Part shown: in pieces, positions 47,784-58,970 of the stretch
How the letters are laid out: every line of letters begins with the position of its first letter
Position numbering within the stretch: position 1 is the first letter of the stretch
NCBI GenBank assembly: GCA_027579435.1
Contig: JANBPK010000887.1
Span: 1 to 61,927 of the forward strand
DNA: 61,927 bases
Direction: 5' to 3'
Origin: Candolleomyces eurysporus
Taxonomy: Eukaryota > Basidiomycota > Agaricomycetes > Agaricales > Psathyrellaceae
Notes under the pieces: model-generated
Seen by the model: only the letters and a program-made list of their open reading frames with translations
Database searches by the model: none
Told to the model about the DNA's origin: nothing
Program-made: the position numbers and the translations under genes

Positions 47784-49019
47784 ATGTTCAGCCGGACCGT
47801 TGGGTTATCATGGCGGACACTTGGAACATGTCCACGACAGTTCTCAACCACTTCGCTGCGCTGCGCTGGTCATAGCAAGGTACGATCCACCCTGGAGCTT
47901 TCCTATTCACTCGCGCTGACGCCCGAATCCGAAAGTGGTCAAAAATCAAAGAGAAGAAAGGAGCGAACGACACTCAAAAGAGTCTTCTATTTGGTACAGC
48001 CAGAAGGGTGCGTCCACTCTTTTCAAGGAAGAGAGTGCCATGGACTAAGGACACAGGTCCAACCAGGATATTATTGTTGCGGCTCGGAGTATGTGTTTCC
48101 GTTCCAGCGACGTCTGCACCTCGCTCAATTCCGTCCAAATTCAACAGCGGGTGGTTCCCCTGACCCTGCCAAGAATGCACAACTTGCGGCCATCGTTCGG
48201 AAGTACAAGGAACAAGGAATTCCGAGAGACAACATTGAAAGAGCCCTTGCGAAGGTCTGTTGGGTCGCTATAGTCGTCTTGCTGGCTCTGACCGGCGCGT
48301 TTACTCTGGCATTAACAGGCGAGGGAAGGGAAAGAAAAGGGTGGAGGGGGTGTCGTGTATGAAGCACTCGCGTTTGGGTCCGTTGGTGTCATTACGTGCG
48401 TCCCTTTTCTTCTCTCTGTTTTTGCTCTTCCGCTAACCTCCGTTGAAGAGAATGTCTAACGGACAACCCCACGCGAACAATTCATAATGTGAAGCATATC
48501 ATGTCGAAGCACAGGCAAGCTGCGCATTTGGAGAACTCTACGACGTCTTACTGAACTCATTGCCAGTACTCATCTTGCCCCCGTCAAGTTCATGTTCGAA
48601 CGGAAGGGGTTCGTGCAAGTGTCTTTGGACAAAAACCTCGCAAACTTTGATAAAGTCGTTGAGGAGTTGATTGAGGCTGCATTGGGCGCGGATGCAGAGG
48701 ACTTTGACCAGCAACCAGACGAAGAGAATCCAGAGAATGTTTCTTTGAGGGTATGTCCCCCTCCTACTTCACTCGTATTCGAATCACTCAAACCCTTCTC
48801 TAGTTCACGTCCGCACCTGAAGCACTGTCCAAGGTCTGCGAGGCTGTCATGACAAGCAACATACCATCACTTCGGTTACAAACGAACGAACTAGTATACA
48901 AGCCAGTCGAAGCCAACGAATCCACAGAAGAACTAGAATCACAAGTATCGGACTTGGTGGCAGATTTAGAAGCGGACGAAGATATCCTACGCGTTTGGAC
49001 AAGCCTAGATTCACGTTAA
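47784..49019 (+). CDS. TACO1/YebC-family mitochondrial translation activator
   Basis: Start at ATG 47784, with a mitochondrial-type leader (MFSRTVGLSWRTLGTCPRQF). Exon 1 ends with the conserved AGHSK. The next exon begins WSKIKEKKGANDTQKSLLF, then come GGSPDPAKNAQLAAIVRKYK with EQGIPRDNIERALAK, LTDNPTRT, KFMFERKGFVQVSLDK and a last exon from 48804 to TAA 49017-49019. These are the hallmark segments of the YebC/TACO1 family. TACO1 aids translation of mitochondrial COX1 in animals, and bacterial relatives act on ribosomes stalled at poly-proline. One exon between the second and third blocks could not be placed exactly. The last exon was copied into the duplication described at 50847. Confidence 0.85.
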
Positions 49020-49084
49020 TTACGCGGTTTTCTATCGAATCCCACTCGTTGATTGCTGCACATACCTCGCTCTCACAAGAGCAT

Positions 49085-50155
49085 TCAATTCGGGGCAATT
49101 CCAGGCCTCCCGTCACTCCTCAATTCCGCCCATGATTCGCTCCCTCCACCGCCGACAACGATAAGGCCGAATTGTTCAGCTGCTTGCACATATTTCTTGA
49201 AATCCTTGAACCCCGCCTCCTTGTAGACATTGGGTGAGCTTGCCTTGATGATCTCGTTGCCGAGATCTGCCCTGGAGATTCTGGTTTCGCCTCTATCAGC
49301 CACTGCTTGGAATACTTCGATGAGGACGTGGAATTTTTGGATCATTTCCCTAGTGCAATACGCTCAGTGTTTCAACGGTGAGGACAATATTGTGGTTACA
49401 CTTACGGCTTAACATCAGCGGGCAGTGTGATCATGTATGGTGGGGGAGGAGGCATGCCGTTGGTTGTGTGGTCTGCTTGACCCAACTCACGAGTAGGGCT
49501 AGGCAGCCCGGGACTGGCGGCACTGGCAACAACAGGCGAGCCGCTAGAGTTCACGTTGTCTGTCGGACTGCCAGGGCTTTCGCCCGCACTTAAAACAGAG
49601 GCCCAGGAATTGAAGAAGCTGGCTTTGAAATGCCTCTCCTTGAGCAGGTTGACTGAATACTCCAAGGAATTGCTGCTCGAGATGACGATGATGGTACGCT
49701 GTATGTTGGGGCGCCCGTCGATTATACCTTTGAAAAGCTCCACTGATGATTTCTCAAGATTAGACAGCGTATTCTGCTTTCGATCATGGAACACCCTACC
49801 CATCATGGCTTTGACGACGGCTTCCCCGTCCAGGAATGCACTATCGACAGGCACCACCCCCTGTCGGTGGAGCGAATTTCGATACTCTTGGTTGTTGGAG
49901 GGCGTGCCAGTGCGCGCTTGACCTTTGTTTCGAACCGTTTGGTTAGTATGATTGGAGTTCCAAAAGGCTAACATCTGCTGAATGGTGCTACGAGGAGCGC
50001 CCAGCTTTCGAATTGCCGCTACAGCATCAGGTGCAGCGATATCGGATGGGAGGCATGTTTCTGCGAGCTTGTCGTCAGTCTCGGCTCGATCTATGCCCAT
50101 CGAGGAAGCAATACTCACCAAGATCCCAAAGGATAGTAGAGGTAGTGCTAGCCAT
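49085..50155 (-). CDS. Divergent NYN-like protein with OST-HTH domain, copy A1
   Basis: Three minus-strand exons (50119-50155, 49406-50060, 49085-49349) join in frame to 318 residues. Exon 1 (MASTTSTILWDLE) has the same 37-base length and the same intron phase as its relative ending at 53905, and aligns with the first strand of a NYN domain (AIFWDYE). A Gly-Val segment (HRQGVVPVDS), a helix (GEAVVKAMMGRVF) and a hydrophobic strand (RTIIVISSSNSLEYSVNLLK) match the corresponding NYN elements. However, the Asp of ADK is Val here, and the GDRD motif is replaced by SSNSLE. The C-terminus (VADRGETRISRADLGNEI ... YKEAGFKDFKKYVQAAEQFG) is an OST-HTH/LOTUS-type winged helix. The product is probably a catalytically dead RNA-binding paralogue. 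Confidence 0.75.
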
Positions 50156-50383
50156 GCGCTCGATGCACTGATGCTGGAGGTGGTTGTTCGAGAAAAAGAG
50201 CTGATTTCAGATTTGGGTTACGCGGCGTTTTATCCGACGATTAGACGCTCATGGCCTCATGATCGAAAGCATCAGTCGGATGGCGGAGATACAGATGGAT
50301 GTGTGCTTCAATTGGACCTACACTACCAGTACAAGCTGAGTAATAAATACATATTGTACACGTCTCCCTCTGCGATAAGGCAT

Positions 50384-50846
50384 TTATGATACGTCAACAT
50401 TCAGATATTCAGGCTTTAGCATAATCCAAAGCTCAGCCATGTCAACGATGCCAGACTTCTGCGCAAGCTGAGCATACTGTGCGAAGGTATTTATCCCTGG
50501 GAGAGACTCATAGACAGATTTATCTGCGGATACGAGTTCGCTCGCGATACCGGGGCGGAAAGGCCTCGGCTCTCCTCGCCGGTGATGTTCCTGGAGCAAT
50601 TTGGCTAAAGGTTTGAAGTGAGAAGGCATCAAAGCCGGCTTGTTCAGCTTCGGGGGGAGTTCCTCTGACGCAGAGGCATAAGATGAAATGGTGTAACGCC
50701 CCGAAATCGAGGCCCTTGAAGGGGATTTTGCTCCTTCAGCTACGACCGACTGTGGTCGCTGGAGTGTTACTGGTGTGCTCGGCCTCGAGATACGGAAAGT
50801 CGAGTCTTGGAAGGAGGTGGGAGCGTCTGGGGGCCCAGTCGACCAT
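50384..50846 (-). pseudogene. C-terminal fragment of a NYN-OST-HTH gene (copy B1)
   Basis: It is nearly identical to the last 460 bases of the gene at 52448-53905, covering the Ser/Pro-rich linker and the OST-HTH domain (SADKSVYESLPGINTFAQYA, SGIVDMAELWIMLKPEYL). The NYN domain, start and promoter are missing because the tandem duplication breakpoint lies at 50846. The ORF itself is undamaged but has no proper start. Confidence 0.9.
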
Positions 50847-51078
50847 TCAAACCCTCCTCTAGTTCACGTCTGCACCTGAAGCACTGTCCAAGGTCTGCGA
50901 GGCTGTCATGACAAGCAACATACCATCACTTCGGTTACAAACAAACGAACTAGTATACAAGCCAGTCGAAGCCAACGAATCCACAGAAGAACTAGAATCA
51001 CAAGTATCGGACTTGGTGGCAGAGTTAGAAGCGGACGAAGATATCCTACGCGTTTGGACGAGCGTAGATTCACGTTAA
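50847..51078 (+). pseudogene. Duplicated last exon of the TACO1-like gene
   Basis: Duplicated TACO1 sequence begins at the breakpoint with the end of the last intron. The exon copy starts at 50863 with the same acceptor (CTCTAG) and runs to the same stop at 51076-51078. It encodes the segment from TSAPEALSKVCEAVMTSN to LRVWTSVDSR with a few substitutions. No other TACO1 exons are present, so it is a gene fragment carried along by the duplication. Confidence 0.9.
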
Positions 51079-51143
51079 TTACGCGGTTTTCTATCGAATC
51101 CCACTCGTTGATTGCTGCACATACCTCGCTCTCACAGGAGCAT

Positions 51144-52226
51144 TCAATTCGGGGGTTCGGCGATTCCAGGCCTCCCCTCACTCCTCAATTCCACCCATGA
51201 TTCGATTCCTCCACCGCCGACGATGATAATGCCGAACTGTTCCGCTGCTTGCACATATTTCTTGAAATCCTTGAATCCCGCCTCCTTGTAGACATCGGGT
51301 GAGCTTAGCCTAATGATCTCGTTGCCGAGATTTGCCCTGGAGATCCTGGTTTCGCCTTTATCGGCCAATGATTGGAATACTTCAACGAGGACGTGGAAAT
51401 GTTGGATTATTTCCCTAGTACAATACACTCAGCGTTTCAACGGTGAGGAAAGAAGTGTTATTACACTTACGGCTTCACATCAGCGGGTGGTCTAACTGTG
51501 TATGGTGGGGGAGGAGGTGCACCTCCTGCTATGGCATTGGTTGAATGGCTTGCTTGACCCAACTCGTGAGTAGGGTCAGGCAGCCTATGACTAGGGGCAC
51601 TGCCAACAACGGGAGAACCGCTGGGGCTCACGTTGTCTGACTGACAGCTACCGCCCGCACTTTGAACAGAAGTCCAGGAATTAAAGAAGCTGACTTTGAA
51701 ATGCCTCTCCTTGAGCAGGTTGGCCGAGTACTCCAAGGAAGTGTTGTTCGAAATGACGATAATGGTACGCTGTAAGTTGAAGCGCCCATCGATTATACCT
51801 TTGAACATCTCCACTGATGATTTCTCAATATCAGATAAAGTAGTCTTCTTTCGATCATTGAAAACCCTACCCATCATGGCTTTAACGACGGCTTCGCCGT
51901 CCAGGAATGCACTATCGACAGGCAGCACGCCCTGTCGATGAAGCGAATTTCGGTACTCCTGGTTGTTGGAGAACGTGCCAGCGCGCGCTTGACCATTGTT
52001 TCGAACCGTCTGTTTAGTATGACTGGAGTTCCAAAAGGCCAACATCTGCTGAATGGTGCTACGAGGAGCAACCAGCTTTCGAATTGCCGCTACAGCATCA
52101 GGTGCAGCGATATCGGATGGGAAGCATGTTTCTGCGAGCTTGTCGTCAGTCTCGGCTCGATCTATGCCCATCGAAGAGGCAATACTCACCAAGATCCCAA
52201 AGGATAGTAGAGGTAGTGCTAGCCAT
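51144..52226 (-). CDS. Divergent NYN-like protein with OST-HTH domain, copy A2
   Basis: Three minus-strand exons (52190-52226, 51471-52131, 51144-51414) join in frame to 322 residues. It is the duplicate of the gene at 49085-50155, with most residues identical and differences concentrated in the Pro/Ser-rich linker. The linker is six bases longer plus indels, and the C-terminus ends GIAEPPN instead of GIAPN. The same loss of acidic NYN residues is seen (SNNTSLEY in place of a GDRD motif; EAVVKAMM in place of DVADKMM). Both copies have kept open frames and splice sites after duplication, which suggests either recency or selection. Confidence 0.75.
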
Positions 52227-52447
52227 GCTCTCGATGCACTGATGCTGGAGGTAATTGTTCGAGGAAAAGAGCTGATTTGGGCGACGCGGTATTTTATCCG
52301 ACTATTAGACGCTCATGGCCTCGTGATCGAGTGCATCAGTCGGATGGCGGAGATACAGATGGATGTGTGCTTCAATTGGACCTACACTACCAGTACAAGC
52401 TGAGTAATAAATACATATTGTACACGTCTCCTTCTGCGATAGGGCGT

Positions 52448-53905
52448 TCATGATACGTCAGCATCCAGATATTCAGGCTTTAGCATTATCCAAAGCTCAG
52501 CCATGTCAACGATGCCAGACTTCTGCGCAAGCTGAGCATACTGTGCAAAGGTATTTATCCCTGGGAGAGACTCATAGACAGATTTATCTGCCGATACGAG
52601 TTCGCTCGCGATACCGGGGCGGAAAGGCCTCGGCTCTCCTCGCCGGTGATGTTCCTGGAGCAATTTGACTAAAGGTTTGAAGTGAGAAGGCATCAAAGCC
52701 GGCTTGTTCAGCTTCGGGGGGAGTTCCTCTGACGCAGAGGCATAAGATGAAGTGGTGGAACGCCCCGAAATCGAGGCCCTTGAAGGGGACTTTGCTCCTT
52801 CAGCTACGACCGACTGTGGTCGCTGGAGTGTTACTGGTGTGCTCGGCCTCGAGATACGGAAAGTCGAGTCTTGGAAGGATGTGGGAGTGTCTGGGGGCCC
52901 AGTCGACATTGACAAGGACGACAGTTGTGGACTGGGATATGACCGGAAAGCTGTAGTAAATGGATCTTGTGTATTTGGAGGTCTACTGGGGGTCCTGTGG
53001 AATCCACTGAAAAGGTCCTCTGTGGGCGAAGGCGGCCTCAGATTGATACCGGAACTTGGATTGAGATGAAGGACGTCGAAATTAGGCTGGATTGGGGATC
53101 GCAGGGAAAGACCTTCTACACCATTGGATTCCTTGGCATTGTAGGAAAAGGCATCCTTTCCAGCCGGTTTCAAGGGACTCGAAGTGCTGTAGGAGGCCTT
53201 AGTTGGACTTTTCGGAACCGGGACGAATTTGAGAGAAGGGAACTTGAAGTCGTTAGGTCCTGCAACGCTTTCCGAAGACGAGGATGGTCGATTTAAAGCA
53301 CTGGCAGTGGGCTCGGCAGTTCCAAGAGTTCCAAGGATATCGGTGGCCCAGTCAAAGCAAACCGAAGCCTGGGATGTGAGGCTAGAGTGGGCGTTGGCAT
53401 GGGTGACCAAGACTACGTCGTACTGCCTCAGCCTGAGTACGGAAATGGCGTATGCATAGTCACGGTCTCCAGATATGAGGAGGATGGTAGCGGGCGCTGG
53501 ATTGTCCATTGCATGCGTGAGCATATCAACTGAGGATAAACGGGTGAGATTGGACCAGGCGGAGGACGGCATGATGAATCACCTATGATCATCTTGTCTG
53601 CAACCTCCTTGCGGCCATTGTGGGGGGTGTCTGTTAGAGAGACACCGGATGCTTGGAGCTCCGAACGTAGTGTGGCTTTGGAAGGCTGGGACGACTGTTC
53701 AGAAATGGAAAGGTACGCTTTTAACAGCTTCACCGGTCCAAATTCTTGCGCAAGGTAACGAATTCGCTTGACGACCTCGTACCCCGACCAGCCCGTGGGT
53801 GAAGGGCAATTCTCTTCTAGGCGTCAATGGCACGGACCATAAGTCAACAATCATTCTAGAACACGCACCATAGTCCCAGAAGATAGCTACTTCCTGGCGA
53901 CTCAT
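52448..53905 (-). CDS. NYN-domain (PIN-like RNase) protein with OST-HTH domain, gene B
   Basis: Three minus-strand exons (53869-53905, 53583-53816, 52448-53529) join in frame to 450 residues. The NYN domain occupies about residues 1-170: EVAIFWDYEENC, KLLKAYLSISEQ, ASGVSLTDTPHNGRKEVADK, TILLISGDRDYAYAISVLRL. The acidic residues expected in the active site (FWDY, ADK, GDRD) are all present. A Ser/Pro-rich linker of about 170 residues follows, then an OST-HTH/LOTUS domain (FKPLVKLLQEHHRRGEPRPF ... YAQLAQKSGIVDMAELWIML). NYN plus LOTUS is the arrangement of animal MARF1-type RNases. Likely activity: metal-dependent RNA cleavage guided by LOTUS binding of RNA. Confidence 0.85.
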
Positions 53906-54450
53906 GCCAGGAGATGGATTCAAAGGGATGCAATGGTGGTGCAGGACAAAGGATAGCGTGGGTCCATGAGACTGATCGGGTGAGGGAGGAATGCACGAGT
54001 TTGAATTGAGGGCGCAACGGCATGATGGGCGTCCTGTTTGGACGAAGGTTTAATGAACGAAGCATCATCCTTCCCGGTCGGCCGTTTACTTCTATTACCC
54101 CACTGTTGTGCAATTGGCTAAAGCAGCTTTGAGCATGAGGACAGCCCGTTGCAACATGCTTCAAGGGAATTGCAATAGGCTTTACAGGGCGATGAACGCA
54201 GCGACCAGTAGTCTGGTGACAGGTGCCACTATGAGTGTGGCGGCGGCATGCGGCGATACTCAGGGCCCGAACTTACCAACATCGATCAATTTCGTGGCTG
54301 CCAACGATCAGACGCATCAACTTGAACATGGGTACAAAGCACACTGAAGTCGTCGGTCAGTAGTAGGATGATGTTATTAGGCTGTAATTGCTTACTTTAT
54401 AGAAAAACATGAGCAATAAATAGGGTAATAGATTGGCATCCATCGCGTCT
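53906..54450. other. Intergenic, between genes B and C
   Basis: Upstream region of gene B and 3' region of gene C. Nothing else recognised. Confidence 0.4.
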
Positions 54451-55929
54451 CTAACACTTTGTGTTGACCCATTCTTGGCGCAGCATAATCCACGGATTCA
54501 ATCCGTCCCCGCCTCCTAGTGTAACGAAGCCTTCTTGCTCCGCCATATCGATATAATCCGCGAATGTGTCCACCCCGGCGTTTTGGTATACTCGCTTGTA
54601 GTTCTTGCTGAGGTCAATGCAAAGAGCAGAGCGCTGGGGAATATAGACTCCTTTGGAACGATAAAGTTGTAGTTGCCTGACGAGAGGTATATAGCGAGGT
54701 GGGATGGGTGTCTCCGAGGTATCTGTTCTTGTGCTTTTAGTCGGCGATGCGGAAGACGACCTGACTGACAACCGCGCCACCCTTGATTCGGGTCGTGAGG
54801 TCCTTCGCGACGGCGAGGCAGGAACTGAGGGTACTGGTCGAGGAGAGTTCCAGAGAGAACTGTTGTGGTATGCGGTATTTTCCTGGGGGGTTTGAGGCAG
54901 GTTGTAGTCGGCTTCCGACCTACAATCCTCAGAAGCGGATAAAGAGTCTTGAGGTCGATTTTCTGACGAGCCAATTGCAACAAGTGCTTCACGTCCTTTT
55001 CCTTTTCGATCAATCCCTGAGTCCGAGAGCTGGGGGCCAAGGGGCTTGACTGGAAGCCTGAAAGGAGAGCCGAAAAATGTGGATGGAGCCTCGCTTCTTG
55101 GCTGTTCCTCAGGGGCCGGAGTGGGAGGCGCTGAGCCGTTTGGCCTGTGCTCGGAACGCGCTCGATTCGCCAGGGCGCGCTTTCTCGAGGCCGCTTCTTG
55201 CATGATCAACGTAGAATCAGGATCGCTAATAAATTCTGCTGGAGAGGCCTCGTCAATGGGGCTTATCAGGGAATTTCTGCGAGAGCTTGTTCCTGTGGGT
55301 ATATTGAGGCGTTTTAATGGTAAAGACTCTTTGGGAGAGGAGACGAGTGAAGAGTTGCTGAGGACATTGCTGACCCAGCTGAGGCATAGCGACGCATGGG
55401 ACGTCAAACTTGGGTGCGCATTGGGGTTGGTAATTAAGATGACTCTGTACCGGCGGAGGCGCAGTATTGAGAGGGCGTATGAGAAATCGCGGTCGCCAGA
55501 GATCAATAAGAAGGTCGTCGGGGCGGGATGATCAATGGCGTAGGCAAGCATGTCAACTAACTCCAGGTCAAAGGCTATCCTTACTCTCACAAAGGAAACA
55601 CCTACCAAGCATCATCTTATCTGCCACATCCTTTCTGCCATTGTGAGGGCAATCGGTCAGCGAAACCCCCGATGCCTGCAATTCCGCTCGCAGGCTCTGA
55701 GAACGCGACTTGAGGACCTGGTCCGAGACTTCGAGGTAGGCTTTGAAGAGCGTTACTGATCCAAATTCTTGCGCGACGCGACGGATTGCGTTGACGACCT
55801 CGTAGCCGGTGAGATTGCTCGGAACTGAGCAGTTTTCTGCGGACATTTTCAATCAATTTTTCGTACAGAAATGAAGAGGTGGCACTGACCATAGTCCCAA
55901 AATACCGCGACGCTTTCTGTGGCAGGCAT
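54451..55929 (-). CDS. NYN-domain protein with OST-HTH domain, gene C
   Basis: Three minus-strand exons (55890-55929, 55606-55836, 54451-55556) join in frame to 458 residues. The NYN domain has the canonical motifs VAVFWDYENC, LFKAYLEVSDQ, ASGVSLTDCPHNGRKDVADK and TFLLISGDRDFSYALSILRL, so all active-site acids and the Asn after DYE are present. A low-complexity linker rich in Ser, Pro and Arg follows. The C-terminal OST-HTH domain reads VRQLQLYRSKGVYIPQR ... AGVDTFADYIDMAEQEGFVT. An inverted repeat lies 10 bases upstream of the start codon. Its 5' end was copied to 58398-58815. Confidence 0.87.
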
Positions 55930-55939
55930 GTATCGCTAA

Positions 55940-55976
55940 ACGGTCGTGGCTTGCTTGGAAAGCGAGTCACAGCCGT
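55940..55976. repeat. Inverted repeat upstream of gene C start
   Basis: Two 15-base arms with a 7-base loop: on the plus strand 11 Watson-Crick pairs plus 3 G-T pairs, one mismatch. A matching inverted repeat with 13 Watson-Crick pairs and 1 G-T lies at 58620-58656 before the gene C fragment. It may be a protein-binding site or a 5' UTR hairpin. Confidence 0.7.
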
Positions 55977-56320
55977 TATGGGTTACGGGGAGAGCGAAAA
56001 TTAGCGGTGGCTCGAGGTGATATGAAACAAGTGAAAAGTGCAAAGGACTCTTCACGGAGGGCAACACGGAGCAATCACGGAGTTGCACAGTGTGATCGGC
56101 CAACACCGCCAAGATCATTTGCAACAAATTACCCTCAGTGGCCATGGACGAAATCTCCAAACAAAGCGCCGTGTTAAACACCAAGGTCAATATATACAAT
56201 ATCAATAATCACCCTGAGGCCTAAGTCCGCTCGAGAAACCATATGCCACTGCCAAGGAACGTAAATGTCATTCAAGCCGCCACGAGTAACCCATCGTGCA
56301 GTTTGATCCATGCCGCCCCG

Positions 56321-57959
56321 TCAGCCCCCCCCTATTTCGACTATATCTAACGCCTCCGCCATGGCGATATATTGGGAGAGGCGATTGCATACATGTGGGT
56401 GCTTTTGCATGAGCTTGGAGCCAATCTGTGAACGGAGCGGACGCTTGTTTCCCTCATCTCGAGCTTCTCGCAAAACTTGCACAAGCGGTTGAAGCACTGG
56501 TGGTATCTGGGGGAGCGTCAGTTTTATCCATGCTTCCCCGCCCTGTCCCCCTATTTCAATGATGCTTGACGCCTCCGCCATGGTTAAATATTGGGAGAGA
56601 TTGGCTACTCCTGCCTGCTTGTACACTTGTGGGTCTCTTTGTACGAGCTTGGTGCCAATGTATGAACGGATGGGATACTCCATTCCTTGATCTCGAGCCT
56701 TTTGCAGAACTTGGACAAGTGTTTGAAAGACTCCTTCTGTGGACGCTTGAGCATTACTCATTGAGTTCTGACCGGGTATAGATTCTTTGATTGGGGAGTT
56801 GAACGAAGGTTGGGGTAATATAGCTCGTGGTGCTAAGGAAAGGCTTTAGGTATAGTGACAGAGAAGACATCGTACTGGTTTACATACCTGGACTCGAGGC
56901 AGGCAAATGATCACCATCTTCGATGGCGTCTCCAAACATCACCGAGGACGTTTTGAATTCGTGAGCGATTCCATGCATCGTACCAGTCGATTCTAATGGT
57001 TCAACAACGACTTGTTCATCGTTATGTTGGGGGTAATCACTCGAAGTCGTGGTTGGATCTATGGCACCCTTGGTCTTCTGAATCGCCGGCTTGGGCTCGA
57101 GGCGTTCCAGTTCGACTTGCTCTTCCTTCAAGGTAGCAGGAATACCGGGGACAGCATGTCTCAGGAAATGATCTTTAAGTGTCCCTTCAATGTCGTTGTT
57201 GAAACGACAGTGTTGGGATGGTGAGGAAGTGGGTAAAGGTTCAACTATGCGCACACGACTTGAGCCAGTGGGTAGTGTAATACCACTAGATGTCGCAGAA
57301 TTCGACGTCGGCTTCCTCGCTTTCGAGCTGAAGCTCGAGGAAGTGCCTGTCCCATCCAGGACCTCCGCGCTCCAATCAAGGCAGAGCGATACTTGTACAA
57401 CGAGGCCCGGCCCCGTCTGGGGAGGCGTGACAGCGACAACGTGATAACCTCGAAGACGAAGAATGGACAGTGAATAAGCAAAAGATGGGTCGCCAGAAAC
57501 GAGGACGAGGACTGTCGAAGCTGTTGGCCGGTCGAGAGCGTAGGCAAGCATGTCCACTACCATATTTCGATCGTGTTTTCGGAACTGTGAAAACTCCTGT
57601 CGAGGAAATTGAGGAATCAACTAACCGATGAGCATCTTGTCTGATATTTCTTTCCCTCCAGGGACGTCTGTCAGGGATACACCCGATGACTGCATCTGGG
57701 AACGAAGAAGAGGCGGTGGACAATCATCAGGATCAGTCGGGGCATACTCCGACAGCGAAAGGTAAGCCTTGAAGTATTTTATAGGACCGAAACGCATTGC
57801 CAGCGAGCGAATGTTTCGGACGGCTGTATAACCGGTTAGCTTGCTTGGGACAGAGCAGCTGCCTGGTAAGCATGAGGTGAACACGACGTTGGAGGAGCAA
57901 AAGTGAGCAAACCAACCATAGTCCCAGAAGATTGCAACTTCATTTTCGTCTACCAGCAT
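56321..57959 (-). CDS. NYN-domain protein with two OST-HTH domains, gene D
   Basis: Four minus-strand exons (57917-57959, 57626-57862, 56888-57556, 56321-56832) join in frame to 486 residues. The NYN domain reads EVAIFWDY, then GSC where gene C has ENC, IKYFKAYLSLSEY, SGVSLTDVPGGKEISDKMLI and STVLVLVSGDPSFAYSLSIL. The GDRD motif is GDPS, so part of the acidic set is altered. Two OST-HTH repeats follow after a Ser/Thr-rich linker (VLQKARDQGMEYPIRSYIGT and VLREARDEGNKRPLRSQIGS). The second lacks a few residues before NRLSQYI. The frame stops within its last strand because of a run of eight C (56325-56332 plus strand); with one base fewer, it would continue through AWIKL for about 17 residues. 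Confidence 0.82.
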
Positions 57960-58397
57960 CAAGGGTCTGTCTGTATGGAACAGAATATACCAGCTTGAGG
58001 ATGGGAGACGACTCAAGTACTGTGATGACAGCAGACGAGAGAGCAACCAGCCGCCGCTGCTCGGAGTCTACAGTTGATTGGCGACATGTTCGGAAGTGCA
58101 CGTACTCTTGCATTACTCTATCCAATGACCTGTAACGCGCGAGAATTGACTTCACGCGATAGGAAAAAATCAGGCATCCTCGCAATGAGGAAAATATCCA
58201 CAATCCGACGTTTGTGTACGTTTAAAAGGCCGAAATCCCTCCTGCCCCCTAGAACATTGGACTAGTTCCTGGTCTCCTTTCTCTGCCTTCTCGAGCTGGC
58301 CCACTCACAAAAACTGTTCTCGCTTCTTCTTCATCTCCCTTTGAGATGCGAGTCTACCATTGACCTCATCTTTCTCTACATAGCTCTCCTCCTCAGG

Positions 58398-58815
58398 TTA
58401 TCGGCCACGTCTTTCCTGCCATTATCAGGACAATCGGCTAGCGAAACTCTTGATGCTTGTGATTTCGCTGGCAAGCTCTGACAACGCGACTTGAAGACTT
58501 GATTTCAAGATAGGCTTGGAAGAGCATTACTGGATTTTGGTACAGAACCGATTAGGTGGTGACACTGACCGTAGTTCCAAAATACCGCGACGCTCTCTGT
58601 GGCAGGCATTTTTCGCCAAACGGTTGTGGCTTGCCTGGAAAGCAAGCCACAGCCGCTATAGGTTATGGGGAGGGGTTAAATTAGCGGTGGCTTGAGGTGA
58701 TCAAAATTGGTGAAAAGGCGCAAAGGAGTCTTCACGGAAGGCGACACGGAGCAAACACGGAGTTGCGTCGTGTGATCGGCCAACACCGCCAAGATCGAGC
58801 CCCTGGCCTCATTCT
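58398..58815 (-). pseudogene. Fragment of gene C: promoter, exon 1 and part of NYN domain
   Basis: The upstream flank (about 58610-58815), exon 1 with its donor region, and a piece of exon 2 match gene C at about 55620-56125. About 100 bases of the intron and exon 2 are deleted, and the rest of the gene is missing. Exon 1 has TGGAACTAC in place of TGGGACTAT, changing the conserved Asp to Asn. It is a decayed duplicate placed between genes D and E. Confidence 0.85.
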
Positions 58816-58970
58816 ATGTGGACAAAACCTTTCCTTCTTCAAAATAAAGGATCAATATCGCTGAAGCATGCTAAATACAAACGTAATATATATATGACAT
58901 CAAGAAATACCAGGTGCACTTCAGATGCCACCAGCCACAGAACATCCCACAATGATTCGAGTTGCCACTA

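Larger units (their letters stand above)
48788..52909. repeat. Direct tandem duplication, two units of about 2.06 kb
   Basis: Unit 1 is 48788-50846 and unit 2 is 50847 to about 52909. Each holds, in order, the end of the last TACO1 intron with its last exon, a complete minus-strand NYN-like gene, and the C-terminal part of the next minus-strand NYN-OST-HTH gene. At 50846/50847 sequence internal to the NYN gene is joined directly to TACO1 intron sequence, which defines the breakpoint. TACO1 is whole only at the left end and the NYN-OST-HTH gene is whole only at the right end. Confidence 0.9.
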
